Of a stretch of 64,000 bases of DNA, positions 1 to 8,750 are shown one piece after another. The notes beneath the pieces are model-generated. The model was not told where the DNA came from. It was given only the letters and a program-made list of their open reading frames with translations, and did not search any database. This stretch comes from Oxalobacteraceae bacterium. GTDB lineage: Bacteria > Pseudomonadota > Gammaproteobacteria > Burkholderiales > Burkholderiaceae_D. The stretch covers positions 1 to 64,000 of the forward strand of contig JABTBR010000026.1 of assembly GCA_013284265.1 (NCBI GenBank), in the 5' to 3' direction. The number at the start of each line of letters is the position of its first letter. The first letter of the stretch is position 1. Made by a program: the position numbers and the translations under genes.

Positions 1-66
1 CCGTGGGTTTCAGGATGCTGCGGCGGCCCGCTCGCCGGGATGTAACCCAGGGTAGGCCGTGGTTTA
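1..66 (-). repeat. Truncated copy of the intergenic palindromic repeat
   Basis: The window opens inside a copy of the repeat family that recurs at 4431, 11745, 16242, 18001, 25944, 44681 and 46472. Bases 1-10 are the end of one arm (ccgtgggttt), followed by a GC-rich linker and a decayed second unit (cccaggg, then ggccgtggttta) ending near 66. The order of parts matches the composite copy at 16242-16433, so it is read as the reverse orientation. The left boundary is outside the window. Confidence 0.6.
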
Positions 67-100
67 TGTTGCGCCGCCGGCCCGCCAGCAGGGACCTCGC

Positions 101-451
101 TTAGCTGCCGCGATAGGTCGAGTACGACCAAGGCGACACCACCAGCGGTACGTGGTAGTTCTGGGTCGCGTCGTAGATACCGAAGGCCAGGGTCACCTGG
201 TCGATGAACGGTGGCGATGGCAGTTCGGTGCCCTGGGCGGCGAAATAGTCGCCGGCATTGAATACCAGCTCATACTTGCCAACCTTCACGTCCGCGCCTT
301 CGAGCAGCGGCGGGCAGCGGCCATCGGCATTGGTCACGTCGGTTTTCAGCAGGACCTTGCCTTCGGCGCCGACCGAAAACAAGGCGACGCTCACGCCCAC
401 GCCGGGTTTGCCGATGGTGATGTCCAGAACGTGTGTACTCAGTTTGCCCAT
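101..451 (-). CDS. uraH: 5-hydroxyisourate hydrolase (transthyretin-like)
   Basis: A 116-residue protein of the usual size for the transthyretin-related 5-hydroxyisourate hydrolases, which convert 5-hydroxyisourate from urate oxidation to OHCU. The N-terminal LSTHVLD stretch carries the conserved catalytic histidine, and the C-terminus ends in the family signature YRGS. No signal peptide, so cytosolic. It is divergent from the allantoinase gene on the right, the normal partner in ureide catabolism. OHCU decarboxylase and urate oxidase are not seen in the window and may lie to the left. The start at 451 gives the family-typical N-terminus MGKLSTHVLD. Confidence 0.95.
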   Translation of the reverse strand: MGKLSTHVLDITIGKPGVGVSVALFSVGAEGKVLLKTDVTNADGRCPPLLEGADVKVGKYELVFNAGDYFAAQGTELPSPPFIDQVTLAFGIYDATQNYHVPLVVSPWSYSTYRGS

Positions 452-563
452 GATTTGTCCTATATGTTTAAGTGAAACTGTTTATTCAGCAAATCATATA
501 CCGATGAAAGTGAGTCAATATATTATTGGACATATATTCTTCATTGCCCATTTTGCGAAACCG
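452..563. promoter_or_regulatory. Divergent uraH/puuE promoter region with a palindrome
   Basis: This 112-bp AT-rich gap must hold both divergent promoters. It contains an inverted repeat, AATATAT at 517-523 and ATATATT at 532-538, separated by 8 bp, which is a plausible operator. The half-site TTGGACATATA at 526-536 is partly mirrored by TGTCCTATATG near the uraH start. Which regulator binds is unknown; no regulator gene lies next to it in the window. Confidence 0.35.
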
Positions 564-1517
564 ATGACTACCTACGACAACTACCCGCGCGACCTGATCG
601 GCTACGGCCCCAAGCCTCCCCACGCCCAATGGCCCAAGCGCGCCCGCGTCGCCCTGCAATTCGTATTGAACTACGAAGAAGGCGGCGAAAACAATGTGCT
701 GCACGGCGATCCCGCCTCCGAAACCTTCCTGTCCGAGATCATCGGCGCGGCCGCCTTCCCGGCGCGCCACCTGAGCATGGAATCGATCTACGAATATGGT
801 TCGCGCGCCGGCCTGTGGCGTTTGCTGCGCATGTTCGAAGAGCGCAAGATGCCGCTGACCATCTTCGGCGTGGCCATGGCGCTCAAGCGCAATCCGGAAG
901 CCGTGTCCGCCTTTAAAGAGCTGGGCCACGAAATCGCCTGCCATGGCCTGCGCTGGATCTCCTACCAGAACGTGGACGAGGCCACCGAACGCGCGCACAT
1001 GCACGAAGCCGTCGCCATCATCAAGGAACTGACCGGTGCCGCGCCGCAGGGCTGGTACACCGGCCGCGATTCGCCCAACACCAAACGCCTGGTGGTCGAG
1101 CACGGCGGCTTCCGCTACGACGCCGACAATTACAGCGACGATCTGCCGTTCTGGCAAAAAATCGATTACACCGACGCCAACGGCCAGGCCGCCGTCGCGC
1201 CCCAGCTGATCGTGCCGTACACGCTGGACACCAACGATATGCGCTTCGCCGCGATGCAGGGCTTCAACTCCGGCACCCAGTTCTTCGACTACCTGAAGGA
1301 TGCCTTCGATGTGCTGTACGCGGAAGGCGATCCGAACGGCCTGAACCAGCCGAAGATGCTGTCCATCGGTCTGCACTGCCGTCTGCTGGGCCGTCCGGCC
1401 CGCGCCGCCGCGCTGGCGCGCTTCCTCGATTATGTGCAGAAGCATGATCAGGTCTGGGTCACCCGCCGTATCGACATCGCAGAGCACTGGCACGCTACCC
1501 ATCCCTTCGCCGGCTGA
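564..1517 (+). CDS. puuE: PuuE-type allantoinase (polysaccharide-deacetylase fold)
   Basis: A 317-residue NodB/polysaccharide-deacetylase-fold protein of the PuuE family, which opens the allantoin ring to allantoate without the metal site of classical allantoinases. The start MTTYDNYPRD at 564 is chosen because it gives the family N-terminus; the frame stays open upstream to 258 but that part overlaps uraH and the promoter gap. Family-typical stretches are the FVLNYEEGGENN region, ESIYEYGSRAG, HEIACHGLRW and GWYTGRDSPNT. Cytosolic. Divergent to uraH; together they cover 5-hydroxyisourate to allantoate apart from OHCU decarboxylase. Confidence 0.93.
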   Translation: MTTYDNYPRDLIGYGPKPPHAQWPKRARVALQFVLNYEEGGENNVLHGDPASETFLSEIIGAAAFPARHLSMESIYEYGSRAGLWRLLRMFEERKMPLTIFGVAMALKRNPEAVSAFKELGHEIACHGLRWISYQNVDEATERAHMHEAVAIIKELTGAAPQGWYTGRDSPNTKRLVVEHGGFRYDADNYSDDLPFWQKIDYTDANGQAAVAPQLIVPYTLDTNDMRFAAMQGFNSGTQFFDYLKDAFDVLYAEGDPNGLNQPKMLSIGLHCRLLGRPARAAALARFLDYVQKHDQVWVTRRIDIAEHWHATHPFAG

Positions 1518-1631
1518 TAGAATCGGTCAGACCGCCCGCCGCATCGAATGCGGCGGCGCAGCTAGCCGCAGTGCGGCTGACCGGGCAGGGCGGCGCAGTA
1601 TCTCCGCAACGCAGCACTCTGAGAGGAAGCC

Positions 1632-2942
1632 ATGTCCACTCCGCAACTGCAAGCCTACCGCGCCAGCCTGCTGCATTTCCACGCCGACCCGGCCTTCAGC
1701 GATAGCGCCCATACCTGGCATGAAGATGGCCTGCTGCTGGTGGCCGATGGCAAGGTGCAAGCGGCCGGCGACTACGCGCTGCTGCACGCCAGCCTGCCGC
1801 CCGGCACCGAACTGCACGACTACAGCGGCAAGCTGATCCTCCCCGGCTTCATCGACAGCCATCTGCATTACCCGCAGACCGATATGATCGGTTCGCCCGC
1901 TCCCGGCCTGCTGCCCTGGCTGGAAAACTATACCTTCCCCACCGAACGTCCCTTTGGCGATGCTGCCCATGCGGCCGAAGTGGCCGAATTCTTCCTCGAC
2001 GAACTGCTGCGCTGCGGCACCACCACGGCCATGGTGTATTGCACCGTGCATGCCGAATCGGTCGATGCCTTCTTTAATGCCAGCGAGCGGCGCAATCTGC
2101 GCATGGTGGGCGGCAAGGTGCTGATGGACCGCAACTGCCCCGAGTTCCTGCGCGACACCGCCGAGTCCGGCGCGCGCGACACCGAGGCGCTGATCCAGCG
2201 CTGGCACCAGCGCGGCCGCGCCCTGTACGCGATCACGCCGCGTTTCGCACCCACCTCGACCGATGCGCAGATGGGCCTGGCCGGCGAGCTGGCGCGTGCC
2301 TATCCGGACACCTTCATCCAGACCCATGCGGCGGAAAACCAGGACGAGTGCGCCTGGGTCAGATCGCTGTTCCCGCAGGCACGCAGCTATATGGATGTGT
2401 ACGATGGCTATGGCATGCTGCGGCCCCGGTCCATGTACGGCCACTGTGTCTGGCTTGATCAGCAGGACCGAGTCCGCATGGCGGAAACGGGCGCGGCGGC
2501 GGCGTTCTGTCCCACCTCCAATCTCTTCCTCGGAAGCGGCCTGTTCGACGTCGCCCAGGCCGACAGCGCCGGCATGCTGGTGTCGCTGGCCAGCGACGTG
2601 GGCGGCGGTACCTCCTTCTCAATGTTGCAAACCATGAATGAAGCCTATAAAGTAGCGCGACTGAAAGGCAGTTATCTGCCGGCTTTGCGCATGTTTTATC
2701 TGGCCACGCTGGGGGCAGCCCGCAGCATGCAGCTGGAAGGCACGATCGGCAATTTCGCCGCCGGAACCGAAGCCGATTTCATCGTCCTCGATCCCCAGGC
2801 AACTCCGCTATTGCAGCGCCGCAGCTCGCGCAGCAACAGTCTGGAGGAATTGTTGTTCGCGTTCGCGCTGCTGGGCGATGACCGCGCGGTGGCCGCCACC
2901 TATGCGGCCGGACGCCGGGTCCACGCAAGGGAGGCTGCCTGA
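1632..2942 (+). CDS. guaD: Guanine deaminase
   Basis: A 436-residue amidohydrolase that hydrolyses guanine to xanthine and ammonia, feeding the urate/allantoin branch. Metal-binding HxH (H77, H79) sits in PGFIDSHLHYPQ; further ligands are in FIQTHAAENQDE, YGHCVWLD and ASDVGGG, the guanine-deaminase rather than generic amidohydrolase versions of these motifs. PWLENYTFPTE is a strong family signature. Length matches bacterial GuaD. A good Shine-Dalgarno (gagaggaag) precedes the start. It is 22 bp upstream of the exported adenosine deaminase gene and same-strand, so the two probably share a transcript. Xanthine dehydrogenase, the next step, is not in the window. Confidence 0.95.
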   Translation: MSTPQLQAYRASLLHFHADPAFSDSAHTWHEDGLLLVADGKVQAAGDYALLHASLPPGTELHDYSGKLILPGFIDSHLHYPQTDMIGSPAPGLLPWLENYTFPTERPFGDAAHAAEVAEFFLDELLRCGTTTAMVYCTVHAESVDAFFNASERRNLRMVGGKVLMDRNCPEFLRDTAESGARDTEALIQRWHQRGRALYAITPRFAPTSTDAQMGLAGELARAYPDTFIQTHAAENQDECAWVRSLFPQARSYMDVYDGYGMLRPRSMYGHCVWLDQQDRVRMAETGAAAAFCPTSNLFLGSGLFDVAQADSAGMLVSLASDVGGGTSFSMLQTMNEAYKVARLKGSYLPALRMFYLATLGAARSMQLEGTIGNFAAGTEADFIVLDPQATPLLQRRSSRSNSLEELLFAFALLGDDRAVAATYAAGRRVHAREAA

Positions 2943-2964
2943 CATCTAACCCAAGGGAAAATCC

Positions 2965-4392
2965 ATGCACAAGAAAATCGCCAGCCTGCTGGTCACCGCC
3001 GCACTGTCCGCCGGTCTGCCGCAGGCCGCGCACGCGGCCAGCAATGAAACCATCACCAAACGCTATTTCGCCGCGCTGGTAGGCAGCGAGCCCAGGCTGG
3101 CCGAGCTGACCATGTTCTTCACGCTGATGCCCAAGGGCGGCGATCTGCACCACCATTATTCCGGCGCCATCTACGCCGAACAGTTCCTGGAATGGGTCGA
3201 CAAGCAGAACTATTGCGTCGACTCGACCGCGCTGACGATCCAGGCCATGCCGCCGGCCGGCGCCTGCGTCTCCGGCGCCAGCGTCATGAACAACAATGCC
3301 CTGCTGGCGCAAGTGCTGCAGCGCTGGTCCGACAAGGACTTCTACAACCATGGCGCGCTGCAATCGCCGCCGGACCGCCAGTTCTTCGACACCTTCGGCT
3401 ACTTCGGCCCGGTCGCCTCGACCAACACGGCCGATGGCCTGCAGCGCCTGAAGCAGCGCGCCATCCAGGAAAACGTCAGTTACCTGGAGACCATCTTCGA
3501 ACTGGCGCCGATGGTGTTGAACGCCGACTTCGACAAGCAGGCGGCAAGCGGCGTCAACGATGCGATGCTGACGGCCTTCAGCGAACAGCTGGACAAGAAC
3601 CAGGATTTCAAAAAGGGCATCGATGCCTACCTGGCCAACGTCAACACCAGCGGCGCCGGCATCGACGATGACAAGTTCACCCTGCGCTACCAATCCTTCG
3701 TGCTGCGCTTCCTGTCGCCGTCGCAGGTGTTTTCCACCATGCTGGCTAGCTTCAAATTGGCCAGCATGGATAGCAAGATCGTCGGCGTCAACATCGTCGG
3801 CCAGGAAAGCGTGAATGTGTCGATGCGCGATTACGCGATGCATATGCAGATGTTCAAGTATCTGAAGGCGCGCTATCCGAAGGTGAAACTGGCGCTGCAC
3901 GCCGGCGAGCTGGCGCTGGGCCTGGTGCCGCCGGAAGGCCTGAGCTTCCACATCCGCGACGCGATCGACGTGGCCGGCGCCCAGCGCATCGGCCATGGCA
4001 TCGACATCGCGCATGAAACGAATCCGATCGGCATCATGAAAAAGATGCGCGAGCAGAATATCGCGGTCGAGGTCAATCTGAGCAGTAATGACTTCATCCT
4101 GGGTATCAAGGACCAGGCCCATCCGGTGACTCTGTACCGCAAATATGGCGTGCCTTTCGTCATCTCCACCGATGATGCCGGCGTGTCGCGCAATAATTTG
4201 TCGGGCGAGTACGTGCTGTTTGCCAGCCGCTACAAGACCAATTATGCCGAGGTGAAAAAACTGTCGTATGACAGCCTGCGCTACTCCTTCCTGGCCCAGG
4301 ACGACAAGGATCGCCTGATCAAGGCGCTCGACGGCAAGTTCGCCCGTTTCGAGGCCGATATCGCAGCAGGCGAAGCGCGCAAAGGCAAGTAA
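2965..4392 (+). CDS. Exported adenosine deaminase (adenosine/AMP deaminase superfamily)
   Basis: A 475-residue adenosine deaminase-fold enzyme with a clear Sec signal peptide (cleavage expected after AAHA, about residue 24), so it acts outside the cytoplasm, converting (deoxy)adenosine to (deoxy)inosine. Metal and catalytic motifs are present: KGGDLHHHYSG (H62-H64), LHAGE (H312, E315), RIGHGIDI (H344) and STDDAGVS (D403, D404). The length and the KGGDLHHH start resemble secreted ADGF/CECR1-like deaminases more than the roughly 340-residue cytosolic Add. It follows guaD by 22 bp. Periplasmic versus fully secreted location cannot be decided from the sequence. Substrate (adenosine, deoxyadenosine, perhaps AMP) is an inference. 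Confidence 0.88.
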   Translation: MHKKIASLLVTAALSAGLPQAAHAASNETITKRYFAALVGSEPRLAELTMFFTLMPKGGDLHHHYSGAIYAEQFLEWVDKQNYCVDSTALTIQAMPPAGACVSGASVMNNNALLAQVLQRWSDKDFYNHGALQSPPDRQFFDTFGYFGPVASTNTADGLQRLKQRAIQENVSYLETIFELAPMVLNADFDKQAASGVNDAMLTAFSEQLDKNQDFKKGIDAYLANVNTSGAGIDDDKFTLRYQSFVLRFLSPSQVFSTMLASFKLASMDSKIVGVNIVGQESVNVSMRDYAMHMQMFKYLKARYPKVKLALHAGELALGLVPPEGLSFHIRDAIDVAGAQRIGHGIDIAHETNPIGIMKKMREQNIAVEVNLSSNDFILGIKDQAHPVTLYRKYGVPFVISTDDAGVSRNNLSGEYVLFASRYKTNYAEVKKLSYDSLRYSFLAQDDKDRLIKALDGKFARFEADIAAGEARKGK

Positions 4393-4430
4393 TTGTCCTG
4401 TTCCGCCGGTCAGCGCGCCGGCGGCAGACT

Positions 4431-4536
4431 TAAAACCCACGGCAAAGAGCCGGGGTCTGACCCCAGGGTCCGGAGAGGGGCTACGCCCCGCCGGTCCCGA
4501 CGGGACCGGCCCCCAGGGTTGAGCCGTGGGTTTAAA
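4431..4536 (-). repeat. Intergenic palindromic repeat, copy A
   Basis: About 106 bp bounded by TAAAACCCACGGC at the left and GCCGTGGGTTTAAA at the right. It has the nested inner hairpins of the family (ggggctacgcccc and ggtcccgacgggacc). The ggcaaagagccgggg end is on the left, so it is in the reverse orientation relative to copies B, D, E, F and G. A decayed extra arm (ctttgcccccgggttttaaa) follows at about 4580-4600. It lies 38 bp after the adenosine deaminase stop and could also act in transcription termination. Confidence 0.85.
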
Positions 4537-5224
4537 TATGGGCGGCGGCACCTGGGCGCTGCAAATCGCCAGCCTCCGGCGCTTTGCCCCCGGGTTTTAA
4601 ACAAGCGGCTCGCGCTCCCATCTGTGGCCATCCTGCTACACAATTTGGTAGCGACCCTCTAGCTTTGTTGCTCTATGGTTATGAATCAATTTCACGCAAC
4701 CATGTCTCTACTATAATTAATTCACGGTACGCCCCGCTGGGCCTGCCATTCTTAAGTTCCTGACAAGCATCTCGCACTATTTATATCTCTATCGTATAAA
4801 TCTTGAAGGCAAAACGTATTTGTCATCGGTTTTGGGCTCATGCATAGTTCACGAAATGATCCAAATAAGCAATATTTAGCTTTCGGAACGACGGCCAGAG
4901 TGTAGGGGCAGGCTGGCGTCGCTTGTTGCAGTCAAAAGCTGGTCACACAGGCGTCATCGCCCTGAAATAAAGAATCGTTACACTCATGCGTTGCTCCGAG
5001 AGGAGCGACGCTTTTGCTTTCTAGCAGAGTCATTTTGCCGCGCGCGCCGCGCGCGCCGCCCCGATTGAACAGCGGCCGGCAGATGCAGCAGAAACACCCA
5101 TTTCCAGATCCGCCGGCAAGGCGGGTAGCCAGGTTCCTGGCGTACCAAATGCAGCACAGTAAGAGGGAAGCCCCGCCACCAGCAGGGATGCCAGATAACT
5201 ATTAGTCTTTTTTGGGGTTACACA
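4537..5224 (+). promoter_or_regulatory. Long leader region upstream of the Oar-like TonB receptor
   Basis: A 688-bp stretch without a convincing gene; it is more AT-rich than its surroundings up to about 4980. A perfect TATAAT is at 4712-4717 but with only a weak -35 in front. A stem-loop GTTGCTCC/GGAGCGAC with GAGA loop is at 4990-5009, followed by a weak T-rich tail. A run of alternating GC with inverted symmetry is at about 5039-5057. A short frame at 5014-5205 has no supporting features. No known riboswitch was recognised. Confidence 0.3.
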
Positions 5225-8200
5225 ATGATCAATCACAAACGGCTCCGCTTGACGCAGATTGCGCTTAGCCTGTCGATCGCGCTTGCAGCACCGGCCTACG
5301 CACAGAACACCACCTCGGCCATCGGCGGACGCATCTCCGCCACCGACGGCAAACCTGCCAGCGGTGCCACCGTGACCATCGTTCACGTGGAATCGGGCTC
5401 GGTCAACAATGTCGTCACCGACGCCGAGGGCCGCTATGTGGCACGCGGCCTGCGTACCGGCGGTCCGTACACGATCACGATCACCAAAGATGGCGTCTCC
5501 GAAAAACGCGAAGGCGTATTCATCCAGCTGGCCGAAACGGCCAATGTGGATGCGACGCTGGGCGCGCCTGCGATGCAGACCGTGACCATCGCCGGCGTGG
5601 CCGGTGGCCGTTCGGACAAATTCTCCAAAACGAATATGGGTTCCGGTACCAACATTACCGCGACCGAACTGGCGATCCAGGGTTCGATCAACCGCAATCT
5701 GCAGGATTACGCGCGTAGCGATCCACGTGTGTCGCAGACCGACAAGGAACGCGGCGAAATGTCCGTGGCCGGCCAGAACTCGCGCTACAACTCGCTGACC
5801 ATCGATGGCGTGGCCGTCAACGATACCTTCGGCCTGGAGTTTTCCGGCAGCCCGACCGCCAAGCAGCCGATCTCGATCGAAGCGATCCAGTCGGTGCAGG
5901 TCAATGTGGCCAACTACGACGTCACGCAAAAAGGCTACACCGGCGGCAATATCAATGCCGTGACCAAGTCCGGCACCAACACCCTCAAGGGCAGTGTCTA
6001 CTATGTGTTCCGTAACGACGGCCTGGCTGGCGACCGCTACAACAGCACCACCAATACCTATTCCGCGCCGCCACCGTCGAAGGACACCACCAAGGGCTTT
6101 ACCGTCGGCGGCCCGCTGATCAAGGACACCCTGTTCTTGTTCGCCGGTTACGAAAAACTCGAATCGAGCCGCACCGCGCCAGCCTTCGGCCCTCTGGGCA
6201 GCTCGCTGACCAATGTCGGCATCACCGAATCGGCGATTGCTTCAGCCCAGAGTATTGCGCTGAATAAGTACAAATTCGATGCCGGCAGCTCGACCATCCC
6301 GTCGGGCAATAAGTTGTCGGTTGACGACACCTTGCTGAAACTGGATTGGAACATCAACGAGGCGCACCGCGCCATGTTCCGCTACTCGAAAACCAAGCAG
6401 ACCGAGCCGCAATTTGCCGGACTGAACGCGACCACCTTGTCGCTCAATTCGCAGTGGTACACCCAAGGCAAGGAAATTGAAACCAAGGTAGGCCAGTGGC
6501 TGGCAGACTGGACCCCGACGTTCTCGACCGAATTCAAGGTTTCCTCGCGCGACTACGAGGCGATACCGAAACTGAATGCCGAATTGCCGTTCATTAGTTT
6601 GCAGTTCACCGGCGCGACGCCTCCGGGCACGCCGTCGACGGTGTCGACCGCGCAGCGCTCGCTGTTCTTCGGTACCGACAGCAGCCGTCACCGTAATGCC
6701 CTCGCCACCAAGACCAAGGATGCTTACCTGGGGGCCAACTGGACGCTGGGCGACCACGAAGTCAAGTTCGGCGGAGACTACCAGAAGAATGATGTGTACA
6801 ACTCCTTCTTGCAAAATGTCTGGGGCAACTACACTTTCAACTGTACGCCAAATTTGCAATACAACTTCATCGGCGGCACCTTCGACTGCGGCGCCAAGGC
6901 GACCGCGGCCCAGATCGAGCAAGCTGTACTGGAGAATTTCAGCCGCGGCCGTCCATCTGCCTATACCCTGCAAGTTCCTAACGATGGCCGGACCCTTGAA
7001 GACGCCGTCTCGCGCTTCAGCCTGAAAAACTACGGTACCTTTGTGCAGGATACCTGGACCGTCAATCCGCGTCTGACGGTCAGCTATGGCCTGCGTCTGG
7101 ATGCTTCGCGTACCAGCGATCGTCCACTGAAAAACAATGCAGTGGCAGCACCGGTGATCGCCGCCGTTGGTCCGAATGGTCGTCAGACTGGCGGCTTCGA
7201 TCTGGACAATACCGTCACTTTCGACGGTACCAATCTGATCCAGCCGCGCGCCGGCTTCAACTACAAGTTCGACAGCGCGCGCCAGATGCAGATACGCGGC
7301 GGTGCTGGCCTGTTCCAGGGCGCTGCCGCAACCGTGTGGTTGTCCAACCCATTCTCCAATACCGGCATGGCTACCCATTCCATCGTCTGCGGCGGAACCA
7401 ATCCATGTACCGGAGAGGATAAATTCAATTCGGACATCAATAATCAGCCGACGAACTATCCGGCAGGTTCCTCCGTTGTGGCGGTTGACGCCTTGGCTCC
7501 CGGACTGCGCCAGCCTTCGATCTGGAAGTCGAATATCGCTTTCGAAACCGAAACGCCTTGGTTCGGTATCGTGTTTGGCGCCGAGTATCTGTACACCAAG
7601 AACAAGGATGGTATCTACTACCGCAACCTGAATTTGGGCGTACCGACCAAGACCGGCACTGATGGCCGCGAACTGTTCTATACCGCTCAAGGCTATAGCA
7701 AGGATTGCTGGACACCCGCAGGCGTCGCCATCACCAATGGCGCGTGTACTGGTAACCGTACCAAGGCTGCCAGCAATGCGGCCTTCAGCAACGTGCTGGT
7801 CGCCACCGGCACCGACAAGGGCAGCAGCAGCCTGGCCACGGTATCGCTGAGCCGTCCGATGACCTCGGGTCTGGGCTGGTCGGTTTCCTACACCTATACC
7901 GACGCCAAGGAAGTCTCCCCACTGGCGGCGACCACCTCCGGTTCGAACTTCAGCGCGCGCTCGGTATTCAATCCGAACGAAGAAGCGCTGGCCAACTCGA
8001 GCTATCTGGTCAAGGATCGCATCAACGCCCTGGTCAACTTCCAGAAGCGTTTCTTCGGTTCCTATAAAACCACCTTCGGCATGTTCTATGAAGGCCGTTC
8101 CGGCAAGCCATACAGCTGGACCGTCAACAATGACTTGAACGGCGACGGTATCGGCAGCAATGACTTGATGTTCATCCCGTCGGCGCCAGGTTCGGGTCAG

Positions 8201-8638
8201 GTAAGCTTCTCCGGCGATACAGCGACCAGCCATGTCAACGAAGACAAGTTCTGGGCCATCGTCAACGCCAATCCGGAACTGAAACGTTCGGCTGGCAATG
8301 TGATGAAGCGTAACGACAGCTTCGGTCCATGGACCAACAGCTTTGACGTGCGCATCAGCCAGGAAATTCCAGGCCTGTTCAAGAACAACAAGGCTTCCTT
8401 CACCTTCGACATCTTCAACTTCGGCAATCTGCTGAACAAGAAATGGGGCCGTATCAATGAGATCGGTTTCAACAGCTTCGGTGGCCAGGCGCGCAGCTTC
8501 GTCGATTTCGTCGGTCTGGATGCCAACGGCAAGTACATCTACAAAGTGCGCGACAGCGGCGTGGAAAACTATGATGTGCGCCAGGTTAAAGGCGAATCGC
8601 AATGGGCCATCCAGGCGACCGTCAAGTACGAATTCTAA
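5225..8638 (+). CDS. Oar-like TonB-dependent receptor with N-terminal carboxypeptidase-regulatory domain
   Basis: An 1137-residue outer-membrane receptor. Order: signal peptide (cleavage about AYA-QN, residue 26); a carboxypeptidase-regulatory-like beta-sandwich (about 30-115, containing GGRISATDGKPASGA and VVTDAEGRYV); a plug domain (about 130-260, with NSRYNSLTIDGVAVND and GYTGGNINAVTKSG); and a large beta-barrel ending in the aromatic residue F (TVKYEF). The architecture matches Oar-family receptors, which are long and whose ligands are mostly unknown. It sits between the adenosine deaminase and 5'-nucleotidase genes, so uptake of nucleic-acid products is possible, but nothing in the sequence proves the ligand. 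A strong terminator follows. Confidence 0.88.
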   Translation: MINHKRLRLTQIALSLSIALAAPAYAQNTTSAIGGRISATDGKPASGATVTIVHVESGSVNNVVTDAEGRYVARGLRTGGPYTITITKDGVSEKREGVFIQLAETANVDATLGAPAMQTVTIAGVAGGRSDKFSKTNMGSGTNITATELAIQGSINRNLQDYARSDPRVSQTDKERGEMSVAGQNSRYNSLTIDGVAVNDTFGLEFSGSPTAKQPISIEAIQSVQVNVANYDVTQKGYTGGNINAVTKSGTNTLKGSVYYVFRNDGLAGDRYNSTTNTYSAPPPSKDTTKGFTVGGPLIKDTLFLFAGYEKLESSRTAPAFGPLGSSLTNVGITESAIASAQSIALNKYKFDAGSSTIPSGNKLSVDDTLLKLDWNINEAHRAMFRYSKTKQTEPQFAGLNATTLSLNSQWYTQGKEIETKVGQWLADWTPTFSTEFKVSSRDYEAIPKLNAELPFISLQFTGATPPGTPSTVSTAQRSLFFGTDSSRHRNALATKTKDAYLGANWTLGDHEVKFGGDYQKNDVYNSFLQNVWGNYTFNCTPNLQYNFIGGTFDCGAKATAAQIEQAVLENFSRGRPSAYTLQVPNDGRTLEDAVSRFSLKNYGTFVQDTWTVNPRLTVSYGLRLDASRTSDRPLKNNAVAAPVIAAVGPNGRQTGGFDLDNTVTFDGTNLIQPRAGFNYKFDSARQMQIRGGAGLFQGAAATVWLSNPFSNTGMATHSIVCGGTNPCTGEDKFNSDINNQPTNYPAGSSVVAVDALAPGLRQPSIWKSNIAFETETPWFGIVFGAEYLYTKNKDGIYYRNLNLGVPTKTGTDGRELFYTAQGYSKDCWTPAGVAITNGACTGNRTKAASNAAFSNVLVATGTDKGSSSLATVSLSRPMTSGLGWSVSYTYTDAKEVSPLAATTSGSNFSARSVFNPNEEALANSSYLVKDRINALVNFQKRFFGSYKTTFGMFYEGRSGKPYSWTVNNDLNGDGIGSNDLMFIPSAPGSGQVSFSGDTATSHVNEDKFWAIVNANPELKRSAGNVMKRNDSFGPWTNSFDVRISQEIPGLFKNNKASFTFDIFNFGNLLNKKWGRINEIGFNSFGGQARSFVDFVGLDANGKYIYKVRDSGVENYDVRQVKGESQWAIQATVKYEF

Positions 8639-8669
8639 GCACGCCTTGATGCGAATGTGACACCCCGAA

Positions 8670-8701
8670 AACGGCTGATGGCGACATCAGCCGTTTTTTT
8701 T
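8670..8701 (+). terminator. Rho-independent terminator after the TonB receptor
   Basis: A perfect stem AACGGCTGATG/CATCAGCCGTT (about 11 bp) with a GCGA loop, followed by eight T residues. It separates the receptor gene from the downstream 5'-nucleotidase gene. Confidence 0.93.
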
Positions 8702-8750
8702 GCCCGCTTTGAGCTGTACAATATTTCCTTACCACCCGATCACCGACGCA

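Noticed and set aside
4431-4536. Interpreting the AAAACCCACGGC elements simply as rho-independent terminators
   Set aside because: Most lack a T run in the right place, occur in both orientations and share long sequence identity, which fits a dispersed repeat family better.
5014-5205. A 63-codon frame in the TonB receptor leader as a leader peptide
   Set aside because: No Shine-Dalgarno, alternating-GC composition and no similarity to known leader peptides.
6242-8602. A 786-codon open frame antisense to the Oar-like TonB receptor
   Set aside because: It is a consequence of high GC3 in the real gene; the translation has no recognisable domain and low-complexity composition, and the plus-strand receptor is complete.
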